Assembly: GCA_019828595.1 (NCBI GenBank)
Contig: JAHQRK010000015.1
Span: 1,674,001 to 1,738,000, forward strand
Direction: 5' to 3'
Length of the DNA stretch: 64,000 bases
Source: Aphanomyces cochlioides
Taxonomy: Eukaryota > Oomycota > Saprolegniomycetes > Saprolegniales > Verrucalvaceae
In this document: positions 15,043-27,114 of the stretch, in pieces
Layout: every line of letters begins with the position of its first letter
Numbering within the stretch: the first letter of the stretch is position 1
Notes under the pieces: generated by a model
The model's database searches: none
The model's input: only the letters and a program-made list of their open reading frames with translations
What the model was told of the DNA's origin: nothing
Made by a program: the position numbers and the translations under genes

Positions 15043-15501
15043 TTAGTCACCTTTGCGTGGTTTGGGCTTTCGGGGGCTGGACGAGCCTTCGCCTTGGATG
15101 AGACTGTGAAGCTCGTCGCTGTGCATGACTTTGGCATTCAGGAGCTGCGACTTGATGGTCGAGATGACGCCGCCACCAACGCCACCTCGAACTTTGAAAT
15201 CTGTGCCGTCGTCTTCTTCACGCTTTTGCAATGTATCCATTTCGTCCGTTGAGACAACTTTGACGCCATAGCGACCAGTTTTCGACAGATTTTGTTGGCG
15301 GAGTGCATACATGCAGGCCGCAAATGTCGCCGCGTACACGACCGCTGCGATCGCGCACGTCGTGTGCGCATGCGGCTTCTCGTGGTGGTGGTAGCCTCGA
15401 ATGTATTCCGGCTGCTTGCTAAGCATGATCGACATGAGGGAGAGGAAGATCACGCCACAGGCAGAGAGGCCGGAGCAGCATCGCAAACAGCCTTCCTTCA
15501 T
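15043..15501 (-). CDS. RNase-kappa-like two-helix membrane protein, paralogue 1
   Basis: 152 aa, single exon. The N-terminal 75 residues resemble the RNASEK family: a Cys-rich start, a first helix (LSACGVIFLSLMSIML), a short loop with PEYIRGY, and a second helix (TTCAIAAVVYAATFAACMYAL). RNASEK is a small endomembrane protein linked to V-ATPase function in animals. The C-terminal 75 residues are a charged, probably cytosolic tail not found in short animal members. A paralogue with the same loop (QPDYIHGL) lies at 29134-29475. The family call rests on topology and the short motif. Confidence 0.6.
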   Translation of the reverse strand: MKEGCLRCCSGLSACGVIFLSLMSIMLSKQPEYIRGYHHHEKPHAHTTCAIAAVVYAATFAACMYALRQQNLSKTGRYGVKVVSTDEMDTLQKREEDDGTDFKVRGGVGGGVISTIKSQLLNAKVMHSDELHSLIQGEGSSSPRKPKPRKGD

Positions 15502-17274
15502 CTTAGCCTAGTCGCGAAATGCGAAACGACCCGATCTTGGGCTTAAAAAAGAAACGAGCGGTTTCATCGGCCGCCAGCCAGCGAGCAGCATCTCTACCTC
15601 AATCGAATTCCATTTCGAGACTGAATGGACTCGGCCCAAAGCATGTCATCAGACGTCGAGTAGCTCGCCCTCTCGTCTTGGAGCTCATTGGACCGGTGGG
15701 TGCCAAATCAAAAAGTCGACGTTGCATTGTCATCAGCCTCCAGAGTGCTTCAATCTCCCTGAAACCGCGCTCCTCCTTGGACTATTCATGCTAAAGTCCA
15801 TCCCAGTCGTCTTAGAGCTCAGGGTTCTGCGCTCAGCGCAGGCTACGACACGAGAATTGCAGCCAATGTCACGACTTGAAGCTCGAAGTCCATGTCCGTC
15901 GGTCGTTGAAGATTGCAAGCATGGTGGAAAAATCCATTAATTCATAAATAAATGAGAAATCAAAATCGAAAGTTTGTTTCAAAAGTATACAAATTCCAAG
16001 TAGAATTGAGTATTTCCGTGCAGAATTTTTAGTACAAAAAATTGTCAGTTGAATTTTAATAAAAATTGGAAGTTATATTGAGATAATATATACCAATTCT
16101 CTAAATGCAATAAAATATATCTACTGTATTGATAACAATGCTACAAACGAGTTAACGTCCTATGAGTCTTCACGAGAAGCTGAAAATGTCAGAAAACGTA
16201 AATCGGTGGATTTACTCAAGATTATCATCCAATTAGAGTGCAATGAGTTGGACGATATGTTGAGATTGGGCAGAAATAGTTCATTTGGAAAGGCACCAGC
16301 CCGATGAAGTCTAGCCAAACTTTCTGCACGCAACTTGCTGCGCAGTGCTTCTCTGGATCTGTTTGATGGAACGATCCAGAGAAGCACGCATGTAAGGTAA
16401 GCGGCTTTTGATTCCGCTAAAGGAACATTGTATTGATTGCGAGTAGAACGGAAGCGCACACTTTAACTCCTGTTTGGAGATGTGTGGCGTATCCCAACAT
16501 GTAATGTAATTAAAAAACACAAGCAGCACAAACTAAAAATATGTCCTTCCATAATCTACATGCACGACGGAACTGAAAGAAAATGGTCAAGCTCTGAAGT
16601 TAAAGATGGCACAACATTCACCAGTCGATGAGTTTAATGTTGTCCCATCTTTAGCCTCAGAGCTCAGCCGAAGGAGGTTGCCATGCTGGTCAAGACTACC
16701 CACTTTTACTGTTCAATATTCGATGCATAGCCTTTGAGCTTAGGCTCCTGCTTCGGTTTTTGCTTGCTTCGCAGTGCAACATCGATCATATTGGGGAGAT
16801 TTTTGTGAATTCTTTGATGTTTGATTGGCTCTCCTTCCAGTAAATCTATGGATTTGCGTTTTCTCTGCGGCTCTCTCCGAAGAAAATTTATTAAATTTCA
16901 TACAAATATTCATACTATTTTGAATAATAATGTGAAATAAAAGATTAACTTATCGAAATTGTAAATCATTTGATTTACTCGAGAGCATAATTTCCTATAT
17001 GATTTACAAAATCTTGATTATGGAATACTCGAATGCGTTGTGTAAAGCTAGAACTTTTTCTCTTAACTTGAGACATAGCCACTTTGAAATCTCCCCAAGC
17101 ACATGAAGGCTTGACAACTACGAGTCTTGACAATGATTGACTTCACTCAAAACAAAATTTATATGAGAGAATGTATGCATGTATTTAAATATCGAATGAA
17201 TTTATGAATGAATTAAATTATTGATTTTTCAAAAAGTAATAAAGTGGTGCATTCCAATATTTGATCGCGGAGAC
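15502..17274. other. intergenic, AT-rich, no gene supported
   Basis: Short frames at 15519-15940 and 16160-16459 show no motifs. 15940-16160 and 16880-17230 are strongly AT-rich. No repeat boundary could be found by eye. Confidence 0.5.
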
Positions 17275-20200
17275 ATGGAAACGAAAGCGCGAAACGGGAC
17301 GACGCATCCGTCGCAACTTCCGATCCTCGTCGTGTCCAACCAGCTACCTGCACGACTCGAAAAAGATGACCACGGCAAATATACAGCGACGTGGTGCGGC
17401 GACCGTCTTTTGGCGTCCACGATGGCGTTTTCCCATCAAGATTTATTTCGCTCGAGTCGACGACGGATCCGATTTTTAGGCCGTGTTGAATTGTACGTCC
17501 CTGAAGAAGACCATGAAGCCGTCATTCAGGTATATTTTTTATCCTCTTTGTCATGGTTCAATCGGCACGTTCGAACTTGTAGGCTTGTGCAAGTGTAAGC
17601 TGTATTCCGGTCTTTCCATCGCCAGAGGCAGATCCATCAGCATTTGATCGCTTTTGCACCGGACCACTGCGCAATGTATTTAACAATATGATTCACCCAT
17701 CGACACTGAGCACACAGGTACAAAGCGGTATTGATTCTAAGCAGTTTGATATCATTCGTTAGACGGTGGATCCCATTCCTTGGTCTGCTTTCATGAGCAT
17801 GAATAAAGATTTCGCTGTTGCGATTACCAAAGTCTACGAAAGCGGAGATCTTATCTGGATCCAAGACTATGAATTGATCATGGTTCCACATTTTATTGCA
17901 CGAACGTCTTTACGCCACCATGCTCCGATCGGACTTTATTTACATGTTCCATTCCCATCCAAGCAGGTTTTGCTTTCGCTTTCCTTCCGCGAAGAGCTGC
18001 TCCATAGTATGCTTCAAGCGCATCATCTTGGTTTCCATCTCTACGAGTATGCTTCATTGGTCTACGGTCATTCAAAGATCATATTGTAGACATGCTCGGC
18101 AGTTTATTGAATGCTGTGAAGCTATTCTCCATCTACCGCCTCCAGTGATGCTCCAAGGCCAATTAGTACTCGAAAATAACGGAAAGCGAGTTGCCATTAC
18201 GTGCTCTCAGCTCACGATTGACCTGGCGCGGGTACGTTGCTATCTTCTGTCGGATTTTCAAGGTCAGGACCGCTGTAGATTGACAAGGAACTCGCGTCAA
18301 ATGAAGTCCGTGATGAAATCATTCGGTGGCGGCAATTATATCCTAACAAGCTCATCCTCGCCGCCTGCGACGTCGTGGATGTCTTCCATGGATTACCGCA
18401 AAAATTCCTCGCTCTTCATCATGTTTGTGCCGCTTGGTATTTTGTTGAATCTGATCAAGAACTCCTTAGTTTCTCCAGCGAAATCCAGACTTTGCTAGCC
18501 GCGTACTCTTGATCCAAGTCGGCATTCTCACATCTTCTTTGGGCTCAACAGAGCACAAGGAGGTACATGTTTCGCCGTCTAGCTGAGCTCACATGTATCT
18601 TCCAGGTTGTCGAGCAAGTTGCCCGTGAAATCAATGCCAACTACGACGAACCTGTCATTCTATTCGATGTCCGCAATGAAAGAATGACGATGTCAAACCG
18701 TGTTGCCCTGTGGCGCGTCGCTGAAGTTTACGTTTCAACTGTATTTGCCGAAGGATTGAATACCTGTCCATTCGAATATATTGTTGCTCATCGGTATGAC
18801 CTTATCGCCACTGATAGCTCCATTTAGCATCCTTCTATTTTAGCAATGCGACAGGATTAGCAATTTTGAGTCAATATGCTGTCGCGTGCCGCTTATTGCA
18901 CGGCACAATCATAATCAATCCTTGGAACATCGATGAGGTTGGCGCCCGACTACCACTTGATTTGAGTCTTTTCTAGATTGCCAATGCAATGGACGAAGCC
19001 GTGCATATGTCACTGAAAGAAAAAGAGTTTCGACGGGATTGCGACTTGGTTTCTATCGCATCACACACGCCAAGTCGATGGGCGACAACGATAATTTCAG
19101 ACATTGCCACAGCTTCCCATGGAGCGTCACCGAAGAAGTTAGAGGTCCATACGAAGCCCTTGACAGACGCGTTGCTCTTGGACATTTACCGCAAAAGCCG
19201 CGGACGGCGCATTTTTTTCTTTGATTACTACCGCACGTTGGCTCCTGACGTCTCCTCGGATTTTGGCATCGTCTGGCCTGACGTTCCCGTCGATGTCCTT
19301 TCCAGTTTAGAATTGCTCTGCCGCGATCAGCGCAACACTGTACGTGTCCTTTGGAACTGCTGAATGCCAATGTTATTTGCAGGTTTTCGTCGTGAGTGGA
19401 TGTAATTGTGAGCTCCTGAGTGACAAATTTGGCTCTGTTCCTGGCTTGGGACTTGTGGCAGAGCATGGTTATTTTATTCGATGGGCCATGTTGGGCCAAG
19501 CAGCTCGCATGGACAAGTAAGCTCCCCCCGAAAGGCTCAGAATTAATTGAGTTTTTGTAGGCCATGGGAGCTGTATGGCGATGTCTTTCGTGTTAATGCG
19601 TCGTGTGGAAAATGGCGAGAGAAGGCCGAGTGGATCATGCAAGCTTATGTGGATCGAACAAACGGTGCGGCATTAGAAATGCGCCGTAGTTCTATTTTAT
19701 TCCGCTACGCTGGAGCCAACTACAAATTTGGATTAATGCAAGCACGGGAATTGTACAATCAACTCAAAGCCGTCTTTCAAGTCCGATTCTGTTTATGAGC
19801 TCAAAGTTGCTGACGGAGAGTTTTATCATAGGAATGGCCATTGGATGTCATCCAAGGCAAGGATTACATTGAAGTCCGTCCAGAAGGCCTCGGCAAGGGC
19901 AAAATAGTCCAACAAATCTTGCGCAAACTCCACGACGACACAACCAAGTCCGACATACCGATTGACTTCGTTTGGACTTTGGGCGATGATGTTGCCGACG
20001 AACTCATGTTTGACGCCGCACTTGGGTGCGCCCATGACTTTTCGATCCCAAACGGTTCGTACTTCCATTCTTCAATCTTCTTACAGCTATCATTCTTCAG
20101 TTTTGACATGCACAGTTGGCCATAAAGCATCGAAAGCTCAGTATTTCGTCTCGGATCACGCTCAAGTAGTTTCATTGCTCGGAAGCGTTCGTCTAGCGCT

Positions 20201-20768
20201 GACCAAAGTCCGTTCCCTTGTCCACTCTTTGGTTTGCTGACATTCAGATCGAATTTTGTAGAGCTCACGGTTTCATTCAGTCGCGGATATGCAGTCCATC
20301 ATGGCCAAGCACATGCACCACCCACCACAGATTTCATACACGCCAGCTTCGTCGTCCATGGAAAGCCATGATTTTCCAAGAAAGAACAGCGCAAAGATGC
20401 TTCGAAATACATCGTCCGGCTTGTACTCTTTCTCTATCCTTGTCCTTCATTGACTTCAGTGGATTAGAGCTCCAGTTCTTGAAGAAGAAGCAACAACATC
20501 GCGATTGTCGTCGTCATTGCTGGATATGCCTATGAAAAAACCAACGAAATGGTGGCGGAGATCCTTCCTTGGCCTCATCTCAACGCTTATTTTCATCGGA
20601 GTGGTCTATCGACTCCGCCGTCAACTTCCTCGTTGGCTTTGCGTTTGGAAGGAACGAAAAACGACCGCGGCGACCGCAACAGCGCTGAGTATGCTGGCGT
20701 TGTCGTGCCTTTGGTATCACAAACGAAAACGACTTTACAGTGGTGGAAAGCATCGAGGGGACTTTTGA
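17275..20768 (+). CDS. trehalose-6-phosphate synthase/phosphatase homologue, probable pseudoenzyme with membrane tail
   Basis: Multi-exon gene with a GT20 glycosyltransferase domain, a HAD-type trehalose-phosphatase domain and a C-terminal tail. Retained GT20 landmarks: VVSNQLPARL near the N-terminus, WIQDYELIMVP, and IGLYLHVPFPS. Altered landmarks: the DRLDYxKG-type donor motif reads CDVVDVFHGLPQKF, losing its Arg and Lys, and SNR reads SNQ. In the phosphatase half, DYDGTL reads DYYRTLAP, SGR reads SGCN, but GDDxxDExMF is kept as GDDVADELMF. Early exons 17275-17529, 17583-17717 and one from 17763 are firm. Near the 3' end a 49-nt intron joins SSGL to APVLEEEATT, then two hydrophobic segments (SFLGLISTLIFIGVVY and ATALSMLALSCLWY) end the protein. 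The tail would anchor it to a membrane; catalysis is doubtful. Confidence 0.8.
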
Positions 20769-21039
20769 GGATTTGCCTGAAAAAAATATGTTCCTGACAA
20801 AAGGAAAATTGTATACCTATACAGATTTGAATGCTGAATTTAACTGTATTATTCGATTTCCTTGAAACCGAATCGATTTCCTTGAATTGCTAGAAAAAGT
20901 ACAACATGTTTGGGAATGATTGTGGATTTTCATCCTTTAACTTGATAAATTTCAAAATCGAATATATATTTTAAGAAAAACGATTATAATTTTAAAGAGG
21001 TTCCATAAAAAGCACGTTTCTTACTCGAACTGTCATTTT
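20769..21039. other. AT-rich spacer
   Basis: Separates the TPS-like gene from a transposase remnant. No gene seen. Confidence 0.5.
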
Positions 21040-21613
21040 TGATTTTGCAGGCAACAGGGAATTTATGGCGATTGACGTTATTGTTTTATTGCAGCAATTC
21101 TTGATAATGGTGAAGAAAAATCAAAATTAATGGGACTTGACATTTTTCAAGGGGGTAAAAAAAATGGTAAAGAACCAAAGGATTATCATGGAATGTTTAA
21201 CAGCGTATATTTTATTGATTAGTTTGGTTCTCTTTTGAATGAAATGGATTTTTGGGATGTAAAAAATGCCTTGATTGTTATGGACAATGCTAAATACCAC
21301 AAGTCTTTTCCTCTTAATACCCCAAAATATGGTTGGAAAAAGTCACGCCTTCAATCATATTGCATTGAATTTTATATTCCTTACAAAGATAGCGATGTGA
21401 AATGTGATTAATGGAAAAAAATTGCGAAATATATTCATGAATTTGTTGTTCCAGTTACTATGACCATGACAAAAGAAAGAGGTCATGAAGTTGTTTTTAC
21501 TCCACCGCATCACTCTGACTTGCAGCCTATTGAGTTGGTTTGGGCAAATATTAAAGGGGTTGTGGGTCGACAATATTCCACGTCAACAACATTTAATGAC
21601 TTGTGATTGGAAT
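21040..21613 (+). pseudogene. DDE transposase remnant (Tc1/mariner-like), catalytic part
   Basis: Translation shows the catalytic core: AAILDNGEEKSKL upstream, NALIVMDNAKYHKSFP with the second Asp, and TPPHHSDLQPIELVWANIKG with the third acidic residue (Glu). The frame has in-frame stops (for example near 21222 and 21409) and ends in TTFNDL before a stop near 21605. The missing C-terminal tail is found about 3 kb downstream, beyond a Crypton. Confidence 0.75.
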
Positions 21614-22147
21614 TTGCAAGGCATTGATGCCTTGCTCAATAGTTTTATCCAATCAGAAACTATTCAATATATGATTGGATGGAACCATGGGCCTCGCACT
21701 TTTCTCACTTGGACACCCGAACGAGAGCATGCCAACGCTGAAGCTAATGAACTTCACGATGGACGAAGGGTAAGACGGTCGTGCTGGTGTGAAGCCTACG
21801 TACGTACTTAATCTTATCGAGCTAATAGGAATGTTGAAGAAGCACATACTCGAGTCCACTGGCGCTATCAAGGACAAGTGTGAATACATGGTTGTGGGTG
21901 GTAGCATCAAGAATCACGCAGAGTCGGCTTTCTAGCTACAAACAACAACTCTAGCTAGAAAGCAACAATGTATATCAAACAATCTATTCATTGAGGACAC
22001 TAGAGCATCCATCAAAGAAAGATGACGTCCAGTATGCCGTGTTGCTCAACTATGCATCGAGATGGCAACACGCTTTGATTTTGCGTAAGAGAAACAATGA
22101 ATCGGCTCTAACATAGACATTATAGAAGCTAGTTATATGCAATTTGG
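21614..22147. other. junk between transposase remnant and Crypton
   Basis: Short frames only. It probably holds transposase-derived sequence and the Crypton boundary, but I could not fix the junction. Confidence 0.3.
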
Positions 22148-24333
22148 CTACAACAGAACTGGAGCGCCAGCTACTCGTCGTCTGTTCTTGAATGGTCTTT
22201 GCGTCTTGCTGCCTTCCACCAATCGAAAATTCTTTACAACAGTGCAGACTTTCATCTGGCCGTCTCGACGCTGTCTCTTTTTAGCAGTATTATTGCTGAC
22301 GGGATCAAGTATGTGTTTGACCATATCGAAGGCGTTGATAACATCGGCTTCTGTTGACTTGCTCGTCAATGGAGCTCCGCCACATCTTTGCAATTCAGGA
22401 AGAAGCTTTTCATTCATGAGATATTTCCATTGACTCAACGTGTTCTTGAGCGTACGAGTGGGCAAGTCACGAGGCATGATTTGAGAGTAAGCAACAATAT
22501 TTTGCACGGGATTGCCGAGCCACCAGAGCCTCCAGGCTGCTGCAACATTGACGCTTGGAAAACAAAACGAAACTGGAAGCTTGGATGTTGGACCGTCGAA
22601 AATAGAGTAATTTGGGCGACATGACGAGTTCACATCCGCTTGAATTTGCTGAGGTCGATTCAACTCGGCAATTCTCGAGACTGCCGACGCTATAGTTGAT
22701 TCGAGAAAGCTTCGTGTGATATTTCCGGCTGCGATTCCTTCTTCAAGTAACATTGCGATATCGCCATGCACTTGAGTTGGGATTGAGCACACAGAAGAGA
22801 GGATGGTTTCAAGCTTTTGGTACATGTATACATGGGGAGGCACACCAGAGGCACGCATAACTAGTGACTCATGGCCAACGACCAATATTGATCGTAGATA
22901 GAAAATCATGCCTGTGTTGCTAAATAGCACTGTTTGAAGCAACGAATGACTTGGAGGCAATTCAGCTACCAAGTAATCAAAGTGATGGACTAAGCTGGCC
23001 AGCAGTAGACGCCAAACACCAGACAAATGAGTCAATTCGTGGAGTTGGGGAAACACCAGAGCAATTATATCATCCAATTCGGGGTCATCGGTGTTCCTGA
23101 AGTGTGGAGGTAAGACACAAAAATCGTTGCTTTCACAGGAAGACCAGCGACCACTCGACCTGTGCATTGGTCGCCAGCGGCTTCATAGCGGAAATACCTA
23201 TCCATCACGTTCCCCAACGACCACCCACATCTCAAACAGATACTCACAATGGACGGACCACCTGTAGAGCCCGAGGTTGCAAAGGTAGCAACCCCCTTTC
23301 GAATGGAATGCGTTCCAAACTCACTCTTACGGTTTGGCTTTCCTTCATTGGCACTGCCAATGTCTGTCGACAGCAACCTTCCTAAGCTTTTACCAAAGCG
23401 TTCCTATAACTATGATTAAAATTATCTTTACCATTATACCTTCTGCTTTGACCCAGGAAACAAGCATCCAGGCTTTATTGTTGAATTGCAAGTCAGATAA
23501 ACACCCAAAGCAAGAAACAAACACACTGCAGGCTTCAGCGGGTTGGCATAACAATGCTTTGGGTCGCGAATAGTTGTTCCTAGACAAAATTTATGCATGC
23601 TGTCTGCAAACTCTTATCACCTTCTTGCTTTGTCTTTGTTTTGTAGAATGTAACTCCGATTGCGTCGTCTTCACATGATAAATGATCAAATCTACAAACA
23701 AAGCAATAAGCATAAGAATACGTCGGATTTATTCAACTACGAACCTGATCGTTTCCGTCGATTTCGATCGAGCCATCAAATTCCACGTTAGTATGAGAAA
23801 TACGTGTGTGAAGCCACCATCCCTCAATTGTAGACTTCTTTGACAGAGGTTTTCGAACAAAGAGTAAGACAGGGGCCTCTTCCCTGTATCATTGTTTTCC
23901 CCGGCTTGCAAACTCTGCGCAATGGTTCTCTTTATCCCTTAACAGATTTAAATCATTGTGAAAACGAATTGTTACCTGAGAAGATTTCTTTCATGTCGTC
24001 GCCGAATTCGACTGGCAACACAATTTTTCTATCTTTGTAAAGGCTCTTAAGGGCACATCTGTATCCGCTGATAGTTGATGCTTGAATAGAAGGTTTGTTC
24101 CGAACTGTCCATTCTAGGAAATCCAAGAAACTTTGGTAGTCGAATGTTTCTAAGTTGATTGTCAATTCGTCCTGCGACTCTGCTACATCACACGACATCA
24201 GCAAGTGAGACCGTCCCACTAGCGTGGCCCACTTCTTCATTTGGTTTATACCCGACTTGTAGCAGGTTCGAGTGGGATTTGATATACGATTCCGCCTAGC
24301 ATGCTCAATACTGAACTCGCTGCGCTCTGTCAT
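22148..24333 (-). mobile_element. Crypton-like tyrosine recombinase element 1
   Basis: Reading the minus strand with short introns gives a tyrosine recombinase. The core-binding domain starts at 24333 (ISGYRCALKSLYKD); a 39-nt intron joins EIFSG to IKRTIAQSLQAG. The catalytic domain has the first Arg in LTWNLMARSKST, then FYKTKTKQEGDK, PKHCYANPLKPAVCLFLALG, the box HSIRKGVATF, and the nucleophile Tyr in NVMDRYFRYE. Four introns of 32-53 nt keep the frame. A one-base shift near 23131-23142 separates GRVVAGLP from DFCVLPPHF, after which a long C-terminal domain runs open to 22148. The inserted position inside a DDE transposase fits a mobile Crypton. Terminal repeats were not seen, as expected of Cryptons. 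Confidence 0.78.
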
Positions 24334-24602
24334 GGTCTTTCACAATTCGATTGTGGGTGAATCACTTCATTTTGACATTTCTCTCATTTTTTATTGGACA
24401 CCTACCAGCAAGGCAGACTGACTTACGATTTCCTCAAAAATCATATTAATCCTTGAAAATAATTCAAATTATATTGAAAAATATATAGATTTGCCTGTAT
24501 AAATTTGTGTGAAAACGAAAATGTAAGACAAAATGCCTTGCTGTAAGGAATATTTTTAATATATAGCCTTGCTTTTTTCATAGAATGACGTATTAATTCG
24601 AT

Positions 24603-24842
24603 TAAAAAATGCATTTCAGGATTTAAAAGCTACAACAATTTATGGCTGCATTCGATCTGCGAACACTCGTCTGGTTGAGCTTCACAACCATTTTGGACTT
24701 GTTGAGGAAATTGAAGAAGCTCCTCTGAACAATATGTCTCACGAAGAGATTGTTTATGGTTCCGATATTGATTCACCAAGCAACGATGAGTATTTGGACT
24801 CAATGGTTGATGAGGATGACAGTGATTCTGGCGCTCACTGAG
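24603..24842 (+). pseudogene. C-terminal tail of the split DDE transposase
   Basis: Open frame LKNAFQDLKATTIYGCIRSA through an acidic end (DEDDSDSGAH, stop at about 24840). This is the usual C-terminal form of the oomycete Tc1/mariner-like transposases: a helix after the catalytic core and an Asp/Ser-rich tail. It continues the 21040-21613 remnant across the Crypton. Confidence 0.6.
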
Positions 24843-25073
24843 TTTGTTTAACTGTATACATTGATTTGTTTCATAATTAATATATTTTCATTCATTTGAT
24901 TTAAGAGGTTCAGCAAAATGAGATGATGTTTTAGACAGTTGCAGTCTTCTTCGAAATGTAATTAATTTTGTTGAAGTCCCCTCGATGCTTTCCTCCACTG
25001 TTAAAACGAATATGACTAAGCATGGATCTCATCTTTCAACTTTCTCTCGCATCAATTCTCAACATTCTTTCTT

Positions 25074-26095
25074 TTAAAATGTCACTGATCCACGTTCTGC
25101 TTCGAGAGCGCGGAAGTCTCGCTCTTCGATGCGGATTTGGACATCCTGAGGGCCGCTGGGCAGTCGTGGACGAATGAACGAGATGTTCTGGCGCGGTGGC
25201 ACACCGCTGTTGCCGCCATTACCACCGTTTCCGTGATATGGCGACGACAGGACGGTTTGTTGAGAATGCTGGGAAGAGTCGTTGCTCTGCTTTCGAGACA
25301 TGGCACTGGAATGTGTAGTTGGAGTGTAAGTCACTTGAGCTGCGCTTGGCGTGTATGCCGTGGCGGCAATGTGCATGGGACTTGGACGGCTGTAAAGAGA
25401 TGGGTCTCTGTCAAATTGTTTGGTGCGCTGTTCGACATGAAGCGCTTCGGCGTGGCCATTGTCATCTTCGTCGTCGTCTTCTCGACGGCGCGATTTGCGA
25501 ATGAGAACAACGACCAAAACACCAAGACCGATCAGAGCAACACCGGCAGCGATCAAATATGGCGGGAGTTTGGAGCTCGAGTCGCTACTGGACTGCGATG
25601 GACCTACGTTCGACGAGGAATCCGATGTTGATGACGATGTCGAAGTCGGGGATTTCGTCGTCGTCTGCGACGAAGGTGTCGTCTGTGAGGTTGTCGTGGG
25701 GTTCTTCGTAGTAGTGGCCAAAGTAGTAGTCGGCGCTGTGGTTGTTGTAGTCAGTTGATCTACTCGAGATCATGAGAACACTTTCGAGACAGACTAACGT
25801 ACTACAGTCAACTGCATTTGGAAATGGACATGTCGTCGTGCCTGCATTATAGACGTAGCAGTCAGCATGATCATTTGTCCAGACAAAGCATGGAGACTGG
25901 AGCAAAGCGGCATCGTTGTCAATGGCGGGCACCATGCCGCCAGGACGGCAAGACATCGCACAGAGCGCTGTTTTACTGGGCGTAGCACCGTGGCATACAG
26001 AAACTGCATCAGAGAGTGAGTTTTCGATATGAACCAAGCGCTAGGAGCGCTAGAAACGTACCAAGAGCCGCCGCTAAGACTGTGATGGCCTTCAT
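25074..26095 (-). CDS. type I membrane protein: signal peptide, Cys-rich ectodomain, Ser/Thr mucin stalk, cytosolic tail
   Basis: Three exons: 26095-26062, 26003-25803 and 25759-25074 (306 aa; introns 58 and 43 nt). MKAITVLAAALVSVCHG is a signal peptide. The ectodomain has regularly spaced Cys (CHGATPSKTALCAMSC, then CFVWTNDHADCYVY and TTTCPFPNAVDC). A Thr/Ser-rich stalk of about 70 residues, likely O-glycosylated, leads to one transmembrane helix (PYLIAAGVALIGLGVLVVVL). The stop-transfer flank is RKSRRRE. The cytosolic tail is rich in Ser, Gln, Gly and Asn. Resembles oomycete cell-surface mucin or elicitin-like proteins in layout; the Cys pattern was not matched to a named family. Confidence 0.75.
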
Positions 26096-26169
26096 TGTCG
26101 CTCTCTTCGGCACGTAGCAGAATGGCACACTTGTTTCCTGAAGTGCTGGACTTAAAATTTTGAGACCAC

Positions 26170-27114
26170 GACCATGTCACGAAGGATATAATCTACTGAA
26201 ATATATTGAATTATACACAAAAATGCTGGTCGTGATAGTTTGATTAGTCAAAATATGGAAGAATAAACTTGATTAAAGTATATATATTATTCGGTCGGGT
26301 GGTGGCAAGGACAACCGGATCTTTTTGTCCAGAGTGGCACTCAAAAAAATAAAAATTGGATTTTTCGTATTTATGTGGATTTTGAATACTTTAATCAAGT
26401 GAAAAATTTCACATTGTATTTTGAATCACATTTTTTGTATTATTTTTCGGGATTATTCGTTATGTCCACCTTTGACCATTACACAGATTGACCAGTCGGA
26501 GCGATCGAATTCCAAAGCAAAGGAGGTCCAAGACTTGCGAACGACAATTTGAGCCCCGTTCAATGTGATCTTTCAGTTGTTACCGTGTAGTAGTACATTG
26601 TACTTTGCGCAAGAGGGGCCGCTCTTTTTGAATTTTTATTTGAATTTCGGATGAAATTACTAAAAATTACATGCAGTTTTGATAAGGATCGGCAATATCA
26701 CCTTATTCATACTGAAATCAAGTATAAACAGGTGTGATATTTATTCCACATTGATTCCCCAGTGGCCTTCCGACCAGAGCAGTCTATCGCCAGCCACGGC
26801 GCTCGTGTCGGCGCTCCATGAATTGCATTTTTTCAAGGACGTGCGTTGTTTCTAAATGTGTGTGACAACGTGGATGCGGGCTAGGCGGCTGTTTTGCCGA
26901 CGAGATCGTAACAATTTTTTTCGAGTTTCATTGGTTTGATTGACATCCAGAGTGTAAAGACTTGACGAGAGAACGAACAAACGACAATTATGACAAAATT
27001 TCACATGTACAGCCGATGACAGCATCGAGAAGCCCTTTCTACACACCACAAAACTGGTCTAACTCTACGGTAATTGAGGACCCATTGATGATGTCAATGA
27101 CTGTTTGGATTGTT
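26170..27114. other. intergenic, AT-rich, no gene supported
   Basis: Nothing recognisable on either strand. Short frames at 26852-27228 overlap the 3' end of the DHODH gene and are not supported. Confidence 0.5.

Noticed and set aside
22148..24333. Crypton 1 as a pseudogene with many frameshifts
   Set aside because: Most shifts vanish when short GT-AG introns are removed; only the 23131-23142 shift remains.
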